A stretch of DNA of 64,000 nt from Anticarsia gemmatalis (lineage: Eukaryota; Arthropoda; Insecta; Lepidoptera; Erebidae): the NCBI RefSeq assembly GCF_050436995.1, contig NC_134747.1:69501-133500 (forward strand), written 5' to 3'. Under the pieces are notes generated by a model that had not been told where the DNA came from, ran no database searches, and saw nothing but the letters and a program-made list of their open reading frames with translations. The position numbers and the translations under genes are program-made. This document shows, one piece after another, positions 1 through 12,890 of this stretch. Each line of letters opens with the position of its first letter. Position 1 is the stretch's first letter.

Positions 1-260
1 GCGCACGATGGCCCCGAGGAGCGGATTAACGAGTCTCTTCCTGGCGAGTGTCCGGCGCGGCGCGGCGCCGGGCGGGCCCGAAGCGGCGCGGCGCGGTATC
101 GCCGGTGGTCGGTCGCTCGGCAGACAGCGCCTCGAGGCGCGGCGCAATTAAGGCGGACACAAAGCGGCCCGCTCCGCCCGCCCCGCTCCGCTCCGCACCG
201 CTCAGCTCCGGATAATTATTTGGAGCCAATGACTCGTCCCCGAGGCTTAAGTGTTATCTT
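1..260. other. GC-rich CpG-dense island, possible promoter region
   Basis: This stretch is far richer in G+C and CpG than the AT-rich DNA after it, with runs of gcggcgcg-type sequence between about 55 and 215. It ends at an AT-rich boundary near 215. Such islands in insects often sit at promoters of developmental genes, but no initiator plus downstream element at canonical spacing is obvious. The open frame on the minus strand across 26-229 is Arg/Ala/Pro-rich, as expected from GC-rich DNA, and is not convincing as a protein. It could be a transcription start region of a gene whose remaining parts lie outside the window; that is inference. Confidence 0.3.
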
Positions 261-767
261 AACTGTGTACTATAATTATAATGTGTTCCACAATTTGAGT
301 GCGGGCGCGATACACCGCGTTAGTGCGCGTTACAGTGCGTTAGTGGGAGTTAGTGGGCGCTTTCAATAAAGAACGACACTTTTGTATTGTGCGGCGGAGC
401 GTTTATTGTCGTTTGATAGAAAAAGTTTGTGCTTCGAGAGGAATATCAATTGGCATCTTTATGCTCTCACAATGTGCTCCGCGTACAACGTGTACAGTGT
501 ACACACTTGTATACTGTACGTGGAACATTATTGTGAATACATTCATATTGAGATCATTTGTACACTGATAGTGAACGTTGTTAGTGTAGATAACGGTAGA
601 GATAAGGAAATCATCAGGAGATTTATTGAAGGTTAAATATTTGGAGAACATGTGTGATACTAACTCAAAGTACTATTAAGATTAGATAGCTAGGTTAACA
701 AATATGGTCAGTATAGATGTACGTGTATATATTGTCATGTAATATTGTTACAGCGAGTGATTCCCAG
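261..767. other. Non-coding tract, no supported gene
   Basis: The tract has repeated short GTTAGTG-like words around 320-356, then ordinary AT-rich DNA. Two overlapping frames (plus strand 353-636) are shadows without domains. It might be a 5' noncoding exon of a gene starting in the preceding GC island, but no donor site can be assigned with confidence. Confidence 0.3.
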
Positions 768-827
768 GTCGCGTCGCGTCGCGTCTCGTCGCGTCTGGTC
801 GCGTCCGCGTCAGGTGATGTCGCGTCG
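768..827 (+). repeat. Degenerate GTCGC/GCGTC 5-bp tandem array
   Basis: About ten imperfect copies of a 5-bp GTCGC-type unit lie head to tail, with some units mutated (ctggtc, cgcgtcag). The 5-bp period makes a 10-bp helical repeat. No coding or RNA signal accompanies it. Confidence 0.6.
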
Positions 828-1450
828 GTTCAACACCGCGTATTCCACAGAGGCTACACGCCGCGTATTGTTCACACATCAACACCAAGTGAACTGACCT
901 GGGTTTTACAGCAAGTCTTTCTTTTTTAATTTTTTTGTGTATTTTGTTAGACCCAAACTCAACGCTATGAATTATTTTGATTATTTCGACGACTAGTTAT
1001 TCGATTTAAAGCAATAACTGAATTTATTGCTCTGGATTACATCATTACAGAGTCCAGCGACTGGTGAATGCTACTATCTTTGTGATAAGCATGAAATAAT
1101 ACTTAAACATCCATGCGGTTCGTTGCAATTAACTATTAAGCATCGGGTTAAGTAGCCAGGTTAAAGCTAATTGTTACAGATTATAAACGCCACTTTACGA
1201 AGCTTTAAATTAGGCAAAGTTACAACAGCGTGCGCTTTAATTGTGTCAGAAAAGAAAAGCGCTGGTAACACACAGGAACAACTTACAGATTGCACTAAAC
1301 AAATTTCCCACTCGCTAACTTCCCTGACTCTCTTTCAACTACTTTAATAAAGTGCACAGAACATGTGTATGTAATCAAATCGCTAAACAAACTAGTTTTA
1401 ATTCGGAAGCTAGCGCGACGCGGCGGCGACACGACGGCGGCACGGAGCCG

Positions 1451-1458
1451 TGACGTCA
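1451..1458. promoter_or_regulatory. TGACGTCA palindrome (CRE/ATF-type site) 1
   Basis: A perfect 8-bp CRE palindrome in context CGTGACGTCACC, inside a GC-rich patch. TGACGTCA is the known full site for CREB/ATF bZIP factors. Function here is inferred. Confidence 0.4.
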
Positions 1459-1539
1459 CCACCTACAAAAGGACATCCAATGTGAATAATTAAGCTCTCA
1501 TTAATTACACTTAGCTTTGCTTTATTTATGTGTGTATGA

Positions 1540-1590
1540 CTGTGTGTGTGTCTGTGTGTATGCGTGTGTGTGCGTGTGTGTGTGCGTATT
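1540..1590 (+). repeat. (TG)n microsatellite, interrupted
   Basis: Alternating T-G with interruptions (tctg, tatgcg), a simple-sequence repeat. Confidence 0.8.
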
Positions 1591-2749
1591 TATATTTGTA
1601 GTGGCAGGTCATGGCATGCGCCCGGAGTCAACGTGCTCGTAAGGGGAATTATACACTAGAGCATTAAGTTCGTTATCAAGCATTAAGTTCATATTTTCAT
1701 ACTGGTATTGCAGAATGTCATTGGTATGGGACGAACGTCAGAACAAAATTTTACAGTTTACAGATATTTGGTTGAATCTACCAGATAATTCCTACAAGGT
1801 GAAGTTTTTATATAGAACACAGCGAATAGATGAGACGTAGTTTAAAGCGAATACTGAACGAATGTCATCGGATTAACATAGTAAACTCTAATGTGTGTTG
1901 TGGTTAACAAGTATGCAAACAGGCGGCACGATGTATGCTCGTGTTAGTCTGATGGAATTTAAATAGATGCAGGTTTCAACATCGACGGAAAAGTGCTAGT
2001 TGTCATCCCTTTATATACATACATATATTATGTGTGCGCTGTTTACATCTAGTTGTTGATGCAGAGTCTTGAGGGTTTGTTTATTTTATAAATCTAAACA
2101 AGTTACATTTCTAACTTAAAATCACTTTCTTATTTATTTATGCGTTCTATAGTTATTTTTTCTTCTTACGAGACTTTGCGATTCGTGCATTTATTAAGGG
2201 ACATTTTGCCCTACAAATTAAACCGATATGCACTGGTATATTTTTAAGACAATTCAAAAGATTTGGTACCATTCTTTTCCGATGTATTATGCAACTTCCA
2301 TAAACAGCTTGTAAGTTGACACCACAGACTTTCACACTCACTACCTTGCACTAATAGTTTTCATTACATAATTGTCAGGAATATAACATGAGTTAATAAC
2401 GCTAGTCGCGGATGATTAGGTCGTATATGCCACAGGTACACAATGCACTTGTGACGTTCTGTATCTGTGCACACAGTGCAGCGGTGTATCGGGTGTATTG
2501 AAGCGTCGTGTTGCGCGGCCGATATCACATCACACATAATATCACTATTACCACAGTGACGTTCATAATTAGTATGGACATGACCATCATGTCTATATGA
2601 ACATATTATATTGTGTTGTTAGTAATATAATGTTGTATAATTTGGATCTAATATCTTAATTCTATTCAATTAATTTGATCATAATGTGTGGACGATGATT
2701 GTATGGTGCTTATAACATATAGTCATGAAAATGGAACGGCTTGTTGCTT

Positions 2750-2860
2750 TATCGTACATACAAATATAACATCACGTCCTGTTCCATAGGGTTAGGCAGA
2801 GACGAGACCAAAGATCGCCCTTGCCACGATCCCTAAACACTTCTATCTATCATAATAATG
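2750..2860 (+). repeat. Fragment of a lepidopteran dispersed repeat (ACGCCT..AGGGGTAGGCAGAG type)
   Basis: The segment reads ATAACATCACGTCCTGTTCC, then a GGGTTAGGCAGAG-like core, then GCCACGATCC. Related fragments occur in the same orientation at about 35640-35730 (cacgcctttt..aggggtaggtagag..tacgatc) and more weakly at 24415-24475. I recognise the pattern as a common moth dispersed repeat, but the class (SINE or LINE tail) is not settled from this fragment. Confidence 0.5.
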
Positions 2861-3022
2861 CAAATACTTGTCAGGAAAAACTTGTCACATTGCAATGTAT
2901 CGTCGTTCTCCCAACTTCCTCGCGATAGTTAAGAATGACCTCTAGCTGACCTCCTCAAGGTCCAGTCAGTTCACGTACAGTATCCAACAAACTCAATTGT
3001 GTTCGTATTCTCTTCACTAACA

Positions 3023-3054
3023 CCCCTCCCCCCCTCTCCCCGCTGTCCTCCCCC
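3023..3054 (-). other. C-run cluster, G-quadruplex/i-motif potential
   Basis: Four C runs of 4, 7, 4 and 5 bases are separated by 1, 3 and 8 bases, so the minus strand could fold as a near-canonical G-quadruplex. Confidence 0.5.
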
Positions 3055-3158
3055 GGGGTCCGCGAGGTGCTGTCATGTGCCATCGGAATTATAATGTGTC
3101 ATTTATTGGAGTCACTAGTGCCTTCAACCGTACAGTTCTAGATCACCTTTATCGCAAA

Positions 3159-3382
3159 TCTATACTTAATATTATAAAGCTGAAGAGTTTGTTTGTTTGT
3201 TTGTTTGTTTGAACGCGCTAATCTCAGGAACTACTGGTCAGATTTGAAAAATTCTTGATGTGCTATATCATCACACTACGACCAAAAGGAGCAGAGTACC
3301 AGTAAAAAATGTTACAAAAACGGCGAAAATTTTGACCCATTCCCTCTTATGTAACGCAAGTGAAGTTGCGCGGGTCAGCTAG
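3159..3382 (+). mobile_element. Non-autonomous Helitron (Lep1-like), copy 1
   Basis: The element starts with TC at 3159 and ends with CTAG at 3382. It is flanked by A at 3158 and T at 3383, the A^T target expected of Helitrons. Just before the end, a short hairpin can form between GCAAG and GTTGC arms around 3355-3370, followed by GCGGGTCAG and CTAG. Internal landmarks shared with the second copy (33825-34087) include TTTGTTTGTTTG, GAACGCGCTAAT, CAGGAACTAC, ACAACC/ACGACCAAAAGGAGC and AAAAATGTTACAAAAAC. It carries no Rep/Helicase coding sequence, so it would depend on an autonomous partner elsewhere. Assignment to the Lep1 group of lepidopteran Helitrons is from memory of the family and less certain than the Helitron call itself. 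Confidence 0.82.
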
Positions 3383-4967
3383 TTGTATATATTTATGCAT
3401 ATGCCTGTGTGAAGTTTTAAGGTTTATTTATGTCTACATCTAGTTAAGCTGTGTAAGACACTATGATCATATGTTGCAGATGATAATCAAGAAGCAAATA
3501 TTTTTTATACAGATAGTTTACTTTTCTTACGACTTATTCCAGTATTCGTGACACACAGTCATTATCTTTGCTTTGTTTTGTACAAAGGAGAAATAAAAAC
3601 CCTGCACGAGTGAGTAACGAATGCGTGCCATTAAGATAAAGGTGTAAATGTACGTCTTTCTGTTCCTCACACCACACTCGACCACACACAACACTACCTG
3701 CAACACTGCAATGTGCAACAATGCAAACATGCAGTTGGTTCTAGGCTTTGATTGTTAAAATAATAACTTAATTTATCCGTGGGGTAGTTAATCTCATAAA
3801 ATCATTAAATTAACATTAACTATTATTGCTTTAGTATTAGTTTGAGTATAAACTATAGCTTTTTTCATTGGCACATTCGTCCAACAGAAGAAACTGTATA
3901 TAGATTAAAGACTTATAAATAACTAAGTTTTGATTTCCTTACAGCCTCTAAGTTACGTATACACCGAGGTGTTAAAGTTTTTAACTATAGCAATGAATGT
4001 GGGCGCTCAGTGGCGCACCCACGTTCATACCTCTGCTTAACCTTTGAGTGAAAGAAAGTCATGAAGTTATTACGAGTAGATGTTTACGAGCGCGGCTAAA
4101 ATGTCGGGATAGTTTTGTGCCACTTCACTTTACTTTGTAACTTAGTAAATCTCTTGAGAACCGTCTTATATTTTTACAACCTACTTTCTTAATAAACTAC
4201 TTATTTTTATCGTTAGGGAAAATGTTGGAAAATGGAAAATATATTTTACGAATTATAAACTGTAATAAAAGTTTGACATTTAGTCGATACCAAGTCGATA
4301 CTATGGTACTACTTTTCTTTCGCAAGATTTGTTCTGCGACTGTCAGCGGCAGGTCGGTCAGGGAAAAGCTCCGTTAGGAAAATGAGGTAATTCTGAAGGT
4401 CGTGATGGATGACAGTTAGAAAAATAAAGTAATTCTAAGCTATGAGATTGTCCTACAATAGGTACAGTGACCAGTTAAACTGGTTGATGCAAAAACACGG
4501 TGTATGAAAGTTATAGCGGGTGTAGATGGTGTGTAGAGAGGAGAGGGCGACACCGTGGTCGCCGCGTGCTGCGCCCCGCGGTGCGGCCCGCGGTGCCAAC
4601 TTTTAATTGACTTCGTTTGTTCTGTTTAGCGTGTTAGCGCGATACAATCAAATATAATAATGTTGTGGGCGCGCCGCACTAATCACACTCTTTATGTATT
4701 CATTTTATATTCATTGCAATTTCAATTTATTATATTTTTAACACTTTTTCATTATTTATCTCCAATTTAACAAAATATGCTTCGCAGTAATCGAATTTCC
4801 GGTGAAATATATTATTAAAACATGAATCGCTATGGATCATTCTTCTCCGTAAATATAGAACGAAACTCGTTTAATTATTTCATAAGTGGCTTCATATCAC
4901 ATCACTGACATCAATGCTTATTATTACTTGTTCCAAGAATTACTCACCAATGTTATATCATTGATAG
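3383..4967. other. Non-coding tract
   Basis: AT-rich DNA with no supported gene. A GC-rich patch is present at about 4545-4600 (gtcgccgcgtg, ccgcggtgcgg). The minus-strand 67-codon frame at 3527-3730 has no recognisable domain. Confidence 0.5.
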
Positions 4968-5181
4968 AGGCCGCCCGCGACTTCGTCCGCGTGGATACCC
5001 TTCCCTTGTAAATCCCGATCCCTCGAGAACTCCGGGATAAAAATAGTAGCCTATGTGTTATTCTGGGTCTTCAGCTACTTACACAACAAATTTCATCGTA
5101 ATCGGTTCAGTAGAATTTGCGTGAAAGAGTTACAAACATCCGTACATACATTCTCACAAACTTTCGCATTTATACTAGGAT
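4968..5181 (+). repeat. Lepidopteran dispersed repeat with GCCCGCGACTTCGTCCGCGT head (RTE/SINE-like tail)
   Basis: The order CCGCGACTTCGTCCGCGTGG, CCGGGATAAAAATAGTAGCC, TATGTGTTATTCTGGGTCTT, AAATTTCATCGTAATCGGTT, and finally TTTCGCATTTATACTAGGAT matches a dispersed repeat I know from many moth and butterfly genomes, usually attributed to a non-LTR retrotransposon 3' end. It is about 210 bp and mildly diverged. The short frame across 5117-5299 overlaps it and is not a gene. Shorter relics of similar type may be at 18491-18520 and 43107-43151. Confidence 0.65.
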
Positions 5182-5589
5182 ATTTTTAGGATTTGGATCT
5201 TCATTTCTGTTGTATATTGTATATTTATTGCTTATATTTGTTATCATTTACAACAAGCACAGGGGGTTAGATGTCTGGCAATGTCCCAACCAACGATGAC
5301 TGTGCAAAATATAAAATATTTAGTGTATGACAAAAAGCCAAACAGATGTGTTGTAAATAGATCTAAAACAAACAACACGAACCGCTCTATTCTTAGTATT
5401 AGTTTGTCTCATTACAGATAAACATGAAGTTAATGGGGGAGGCTGTGTACCGGGAGGAACGCGGAAGGAAGTGTTAATTGACAGCGATATTGTCACACGT
5501 ATCTGAAGCACAATGAGCGACGTCGCCGCGTAATTAACGACGAGCACTCGCCGCCGCAGATACAGGACAAATAACTGACTAGCAATTAT

Positions 5590-5637
5590 CTGTTTGTACT
5601 GTGTACTGTGTACTGTGTACCGTGTGTACTGTACTCA
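5590..5637 (+). repeat. TGTACTG tandem array
   Basis: Repeats of TGTACTG/TGTGTACTG with period 7-9 run head to tail, next to a CA repeat. Confidence 0.6.
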
Positions 5638-5654
5638 TAACGCGAGCACTTCCT

Positions 5655-5656
<2 letters not shown>

Positions 5657-5685
<29 letters not shown>
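5657..5685 (+). repeat. (CA)n microsatellite
   Basis: A near-perfect run of about 14 CA units. Confidence 0.9.
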
Positions 5686-5864
5686 TCGCGCGCAGTGAGC
5701 GAGGCGGCTCGGAGACGACGATAAGAAAAACCCATCTGTATCTGTTTGTTTGTTTGTTTGTCTGCGTAATTCGTGTATTTGCTTAGGACGAGGGAGGGGT
5801 GTTGTAATGAACCTTTTCGTTGCAAACAAATATTGAATAACGTTAATTAGCAGCAGCTAATCGC

Positions 5865-5943
5865 GGGCGCGCACTCGACTCGCCCCCTCCCCCGCCGCCC
5901 GCGCCGCCGCCCTCACCGCCGCGCTCGCCCGCGCCGCGCTATG
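5865..5943. other. GC island, C-rich
   Basis: GCGGGCGCGC followed by CCCCCTCCCCCGCCGCCCGC-type sequence in AT-rich surroundings. Minus-strand G runs could form quadruplexes. No gene is seen in it. Confidence 0.5.
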
Positions 5944-7460
5944 AACCGACCGGTCATTAATTAAATGTACGCTCTCGTAAATATACTGTAAGTGAACAGT
6001 TTTTGTGTCGCGACACTGAACACCTCAAATGAGTTACATTAAGTATCGCATTCAGCGCGTCGAGGCTGCAGCAGCAGGACAGCGCTCGTTCAGAGCTCAC
6101 TACAAACTATTAAACCTTATTATTGCACCCTATGTAGTAACGTTATAACAATGTCTTCGATCTACGAAACACAATCACTATTCAACTGATTTCAATGAAC
6201 ACTCGTAACTTTAAAGCTTTGCTTGAATATCAAAAATTTATTCAACTTATAATAAATTTATTGAACTTCATAAGCAATATGAATTTAAAATAAATTGGTA
6301 TGAATAACACATAATAGAAGCGTATTCTTGTAGTTAAATATTCAGTAACTGGTCTCAATCATCTTGATAAGTCTGCGAGTAATAAAAGTAATGTAGTAAC
6401 GAGTACTTCAAAGTTATCTAAATTGGGTTTCAAAAAGTAATCTGAACGATGGCCTTAGAATGATAATAATATTTAGTGGTCCCGTACATAATCCTCTTAG
6501 TAATAGGGTGGAATAAAATCTGTACCTATGTATCAGACGGACTGATGAGTGAGTAAATAAGCAGTAATGTAGTTAGTCTCTACTAGAGACGTGTCGCAGG
6601 TTTGAGCCCCGAGTGGTGACCGACAAGGACGTTGGCATTAACAAAAGGTTTGTTATATTTTCTTTTAAGACTAAATTTAATTGTCTGTAGAAATATTTAC
6701 TTACACCTTTTTCAAACCCTTTTTGTGAGTCTACTAATAAACAATTTCGTTCTATCTTCGTTAAAAAAGAATTGTAACTAACTCAATGTTGGGCTAAAAA
6801 TTAATGAATCCCTTATTATTTTCCCTTATTAAAGAATAATATGATCTGAAATAAAAATTGTTTAAATTATATTATGATATATTTGTTTATAATATAATTA
6901 ACTAAAGAGTTAATCCTGAAGCACAGGCTCAAAGGCATCGTCTTAAGAAAGTAAGCCGATATAAACTGATCCAATACTCTTGATAACCGCGTGAATCAAA
7001 TTAAAATGTTGTCCATAAAATGACACCTTTAAACGAAAAGTGGCATTTCTAAATGATAATCTCCAAAATTATGATAAATCTCATTGTGTAGTTACTAATG
7101 TTCGTCAAACTTATTTCTGTTATTACTCATTCGCTTTTTAATGATCTGTATGTCAGCACAAGTATGTTAAGTAGAGAACCCAATAACATCGCAATATTTT
7201 CCACTTGTTCCCCACCCATAGCCATATTTAAATAAGCTGCTAACTCTCGTTCCGCGGCTGTTAATACACTTCAGTCGTGTACAACCTTGTATGAAGCCAT
7301 AAGCTTAATATTTACGTTTTATTTACGTGAAAAAACCGAAGTACAGTCGTTCCCAATTTGCCGCCAAACTGTTATTTGTGTAACTTTTCCTTTAACAAAT
7401 AAGGATAAAACAAACAACGTTAAAGGCAGCGAGCCAATGAGGCGGCGGCGACGAGCCAGG

Positions 7461-7519
7461 TAACACACACACACACACAACACGTGCACACACACACACA
7501 GACACACAGGTAATACACA
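7461..7519 (+). repeat. CA-rich microsatellite
   Basis: Several blocks of CA repeats are broken by ACACGTGCA and GACACACAGG. They generate the Cys/Val-rich minus-strand frames seen here, which are artefacts. Confidence 0.8.
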
Positions 7520-10500
7520 AACAAACATTCGAATTGAGTGCGTTCGACAAACATTGAACAAATATTGGGCAATGTTGGCGACACACACGACATACACGAC
7601 ACACACGTCGTACACCAATCACTCCTAAACACGTCACTACCCGTGTATTCGTAATGTTTGCCAGCAGCTAAGCTCTGCTGGCTTATTACTAACATAATTT
7701 TACAACTTCCTCAACGACAGAGCAACACATTCGTTTAAACTCTTAATAATGTTAGTTGACACTAGGTTGACCACTAACCATACGATGTGAGAGAGAGAGA
7801 GATAATGCTAGTTAGATATTTTTTTGCTAAAAATGTAACATAAGATGTGTGGTAGCAGCGGCGCGACAAGTGATGCGACAGATGAAAGTGTAACGTCGGT
7901 GAGCGCAGGGAGCCGCAGAGAGACGATATTACACAATTATACTTGCACTCGCCGCTAGATAAATACATAACGAGAGCCTTCCACCGCTTGCCTGCCAGCG
8001 CGACACAACTGAGAGGTCACTACACAGCTTTAAATGAAGTATAAACTTATAACTCTTAATGACAAGTTAGCGATTATGAGCTCTAAAAAAATGCACCCAG
8101 AGTACGCTGTTCTGTGTTTCATGTAGTTCGTTGCGTGCTACGTGAAGGTTCTATTTCTTACAGAAGCCTGCTGTCATTGACTCAGCTCAATATATATATT
8201 ACTTTTGAACATCGCATATAACTTAATAATCTGTGTAAAAGAGATATTCACGGAAATGTATGTAACATCTGAGTGGGGTCTCGCTGCTGAGGTGCAGGGG
8301 TGCAATAAAGGCGGGCGCGCACAAAGTTGCGTCCGTCACTCGTTGTCTCTGCGGTATTAGTATTACTTTAACCGTGGCCTCTCTCGGCTCGCTCCCGCCG
8401 CGCCGCACTACATGCAATACATACTGTATCACCCGCGGCACTGCCAGCGTCCAACTGACTAACAACTATACTCAGCTTGCCAATGAAAGTTAGGTATGGA
8501 AGGTTTCATCATCAAGTGATAATTATTCCTAATACAAGGTGCATGATGCCAACTTGCACCACTCGGCTATTTTATTATCGTAGTTTTTTTCAAAACAGTC
8601 TTTTATTTTTGACCAGAACCACATGGATGAAGCTCTAGGGATAGGTTAAAAAGTTAATACTAAGCTGTTGCTTTTTTTTTAAATGATACTTTACATGTTT
8701 ACTTTGTACGTAGCTTTTATTTGCGTGTATCTCGGAGGGAACGGCGGGAGCAGTGGTGGGGAGTAGCACGGACCAACACGAGGCAGCTAGTTATTTGTTG
8801 GAGTCGAACAACAGTTAGTTTTGTTATAATTAATTCCGTTTAACTCGAGCTGTGCGACTGTTGTGCCGCGGTCAATACAGTACTGCTGCCATTCATACAA
8901 CACACACATCACATACACATACAACAACGTGCATGTTTATTGCTTTGTTCGACGTTCAATTGTTTCGTACACTTCCAGTAGTCGATTTATAAGTCTGTAA
9001 GCTAATAACAACTTGCAGTTGCATGAGATATTAAAAATAAAATAAGCTTGGAAATAAGGACACACGAGGGTAATTATTGTAATAAGCTGCACATAAATAT
9101 ACAGATACGAATATGCTACAAATGTATTTTCCTTTCCAGATAATTTTTTTATCAATGCACGTTTCATATTATTCCATTCGTATCGTTTGGCAATAAAAGC
9201 GTAAAATATATGTAAACAAGTATTTGTGTGTAATATCCCGGCGCGGCTCGTTACGCGCGCCGCTCATTGCACTGTATCGCCAAATTGAATGATTGCACTC
9301 TTTGCGATGTAAAGCCATGTACACTGTAGTCCGAGTAGTGCCGTGTTGAGTACAACCAGATTATTGTTCAAAGGGAAGTGTGTTGTGTGTGATTACGAGG
9401 CGGGAGCCAATCAGAGGCTTGATTACTAAATACAATCGACTTAGTAATCGAGTCGCTTTGGACACCTTTATGAAGATTTTTGAGTTATTTTTTTTTTCAA
9501 TTTTTTTCAAGCTAAAATTGCTGATTATTTACGAATGTTACTTTAGAAATACAACAAACGTCGTTTCCAAAAATAGTAATCAGTATAAACTTCCACAATA
9601 ATAAAAACTTGCAACACCAGGCAGTGCCCACTAGGTGTGTAATGTTGTAGATAATGTTTCCGATATGACTTAGTACATCAGGTAATTAATACCGGCGCAC
9701 AACAAGCAAGCTCACGCTCGGCGGCCGGCAGTCGGCTGTAAGCCATCGGTAATGAGATGCAAAGCTGCGGCCGGCCGCCACCGGGCACGTGCCGCGCGCG
9801 GCCGGACACGAGGCCGACACGACGTGGACACGGAGCCGGCGCGACACCGCACAGATTATCTGTTCGTAATGCTACTGTTAACACTTGTTTCAGTGTGACG
9901 TACTCCAAACTTGAGTGTTTAATATAACTTGAATGTTTTGAGAAATCATTTTTAGACAATCTTTTACACTTAACAATCATAGCTTCATAAATTACTAAAT
10001 CGGAACCGTGATGTGTGATATTTTTTGTTAAAAATGTTTAAAACTACTGATAAAATATTAACTCATTTATAACTTCAATGTTTCACAAACCGCACTAATG
10101 GCAATATAACATTCATCGTAACAATAATAGAGGTCCTTATAAATACGTTATTTCTCCGACACGTCGTACAAAGAGCAATAGTCAAGTATAATGTATAACT
10201 CGTATTCTTATTCTTGTCACAATTGACTTAGTCTCGCGCTTTGTGACCTATTTATCAAACATACTACTAACCTCCGACACGACCCCTGTACGACAGCTGG
10301 AGGAAACCGATGTTCTGACGACTATTATATTATTGAATACTAGTACTACTGTTACCAACCGATTGTGAGATAGATCGCGAAGTACGCAACATATGTCGTA
10401 TAAGGCGCAGGACAGGATTCTAACACCACTCAGCTTTGTCTCTCAGGAAGATTCTCTTTATGATTTTTCATCTCTATAAACTTAAGATTTTGTTAAATAG

Positions 10501-11165
10501 ATTTCAGAATTATTGTATAAACAGACATGGGGTTTTAAGGTGAGACCCGGCGAAGTTACAGTGATATGATGACGGGACTTCAACGACACGTTAGCAACAA
10601 TTCACTGACTGGTGATGCAACACTCTCACTCGCAACACAATGTATTATTCAGTACACGGCGCGCCTTCAAAAATACTCTTACAAGCTTAGTCATAACACA
10701 AACGGTTTAAAACCGCCGCCGCTGCGTGGCGCCACCGTCGCGACCTCATGAACAATATTAACACGATGCGTGCTTTGCTTATCAACACACATCACATGTC
10801 ACGTTGTAGGTAATTTTAAAATTATTTTAATATTTACCGAGTAAAAGCAATGTACTGACAGCCAGTCTGTCGGTATTTCATTATATTACGTATATAGTTA
10901 GTTTTTTTGAGTCCATTATGTTAACAAATTCTTCGTAATACAGAAGCTATAGCTACTTATCAAACCTTAATTTTATTAACTTTGATAGGACGATGAAAAA
11001 TCAATACTAAAAGACAAAGCTTTGGAATGTTAAACACAAAGTTTCGTACGCAAACTCAAACCTAATCTAATACAAAGAAGTTTACAAAACGATCTCGAGC
11101 AGTACTTCTCCTTTGAAAATGAACAATCTGCCTTCAAAGTGTACGAGTATATCTCAAGACAGGAT

Positions 11166-11225
11166 CGTAGCTCGTCGTGTAGACACAACGTAGCTCCGTA
11201 GCCTCGTAGCTCGTAGCATCGTAGC
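11166..11225 (+). repeat. CGTAGC tandem array 1 (about 8-bp period)
   Basis: CGTAGC occurs at 11166, 11189, 11197, 11205, 11212 and 11220; the last five are 7-8 bp apart. Other CGTAGC arrays are at 27601-27657, 49051-49098 and 59781-59825. Confidence 0.7.
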
Positions 11226-11712
11226 GGGCGGCTACGACGTAGAGCACGTACGGAGGCTGCACTGTAATTGTGTTTCAATTAGTTTTAACTATGTTCTAGT
11301 TCATTAAGCTACGTCCTTTCAACTAACAAATATTGTTGTGAGTTTCATATTACGTTATAAATTCAGTATTCATAGGAAGTTGAGTTTGATGGTTCAGTGC
11401 TCGGATTATTGCATATTTTTATACGTGCAGTAGTGGAATACGTAAGTAGGTATGCTCTCTAATAACATAAAAAAATTGACATTTATGAGCTAAGCCGACC
11501 ATGACAAGTCGCTAGTCTTTTTGTAGATAACTTCTGAAAAGCTTTATCGAATGATATGTACGTTAATCGTCTCTTTTCAAAGCACTTTACTCGAAGCATC
11601 TTGGCAATAACCACGAGCAAGAATAAGCAGTATGTATCACATGACAATGGCTTCCCCCACACATGATAGCATTAACACGTGCACAATGCGCCGCTCGGTT
11701 GCCTCGCCGCGA

Positions 11713-11720
11713 TGACGTCA
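11713..11720. promoter_or_regulatory. TGACGTCA palindrome 2
   Basis: Perfect CRE-type palindrome in context GATGACGTCACA, next to a short GC-rich run. Function is inferred. Confidence 0.35.
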
Positions 11721-12621
11721 CAATACAACCAGCATTGTACGTGATTGTACCGCTATCGGCCACACACCACCAACATTACACAATGTTCCGTGTGCATGAC
11801 ACCGCTACTACGAGTGCGTGGACTTTACGACGCTTGTTCACGCTGCAATGGATATGGAACAAAGTGTTAGAGTTTTCGATCGAAACGTTTGTGCACTATC
11901 GTTTGGGATCGTAATAGTAAATGTCGTGAAATACACCGACTGTGCCGTTTTAATGTTCATCCAGTGACAGCTTTCTAGATATATGATTAGTACAATAATA
12001 TATTTATGATTTATGGAAATTCAACATGAGTTAAACGTGAATAGTTCTCTGCTTAACTGTGATAGACACTATTATGGGATCTAATGGTATTAATACTTTT
12101 TACAGCTATGTACAGTCGTGTTCGTGACACAAGGCATAACCTAACACTAACACAACTACGAAATATTTAGTCGTGTAAACTACGTTAATCAACTATGATT
12201 CTTGCTAACAAATAAAGTAAATTATTTTTTACATTCATTTTGTGATTTGAGAGATGTTTGCTCAAAACGTAATCAAAATATATGGTGTTAGTTTGCTATA
12301 ATTTGTAACAGAGGTACATTACATTCGTCCACGGTACGTTGAACATCATAAATATGAAACGTTAAAGCGCGCAGTTGAAACTATAACGACGACAGTTAAT
12401 GTTGCACAAATCAACAAATAGTACGGACATTGTGTGCGCACATAGTTGTGTATGAACGTACATATGTATGTGATATAGAAATGTAACAAAATTACTTTAT
12501 TAATTTGGCATTCTAGCTTTATGAAATTTTACATATGGCAATATTTTGTAATTAAAAATAAGTTACGTTTTCTCAACATAAGAATAGCAATCAGTTTACT
12601 GAGCACTAACCAGGAATGAAT

Positions 12622-12655
12622 CAAATGACATATAGCAGTGTCTATATGTCATTCA
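12622..12655. repeat. Hairpin-forming inverted repeat
   Basis: The arms AATGACATATA and TATATGTCATT are perfect over 11 bp around an 8-nt loop. The flanking GAATGAATCA and CATTCATTTG extend the pairing imperfectly. It could be a relic of a palindromic MITE; no RNA gene is claimed. Confidence 0.6.
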
Positions 12656-12890
12656 TTCATTTGGTTATGGTAGTGGTATTGTTGTGGTATATAAAAATCT
12701 TTTCGTACTATCATAGCACATAGTTTAATATCTAACAATCGATAGCGTTACAATCGCATACAACTGAAATACAAACTAAAATCAAAACTTGCTATTTTAT
12801 GTGTAGTGCGTTCACAAACGGACATAAATGTCAATAGTGGGTGAGTGTTCCGAGCTGAATCCTGTTGATAACTTGTTTGAATGTTGTTGG

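Larger units (their letters stand above)
828..3158. other. Non-coding tract
   Basis: AT-rich DNA with no supported gene. It contains a GC patch with a TGACGTCA site (about 1410-1460), a TG-rich microsatellite (1540-1590), a dispersed-repeat fragment (about 2750-2860) and a C-run cluster (3023-3054), each listed separately. The minus-strand frame near 2153-2341 lacks recognisable features. Confidence 0.5.
5182..11165. other. Non-coding tract with microsatellites and GC islands
   Basis: No supported gene. Contents are a TGTACTG/TGTGTAC array (5590-5637), a CA repeat (5657-5685), a strong GC island (about 5865-5943), CA-rich repeats (7461-7519), an AG repeat (about 7789-7802), GC patches at 9238-9262 and 9705-9845, and otherwise AT-rich DNA. 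Several frames of 60-100 codons exist, but they track the microsatellites or GC-rich DNA (for example poly-CV stretches from CA repeats) and show no domains. Confidence 0.5.

Noticed and set aside
6590..6640. tRNA-like B box (GCAGGTTTGAGCCCCG)
   Set aside because: No A box or cloverleaf accompanies it; at most a SINE relic.
7319..7695. Cys/Val-rich minus-strand frames of 81-99 codons
   Set aside because: Their repeated CVCV composition comes directly from the CA microsatellite at 7461-7519.
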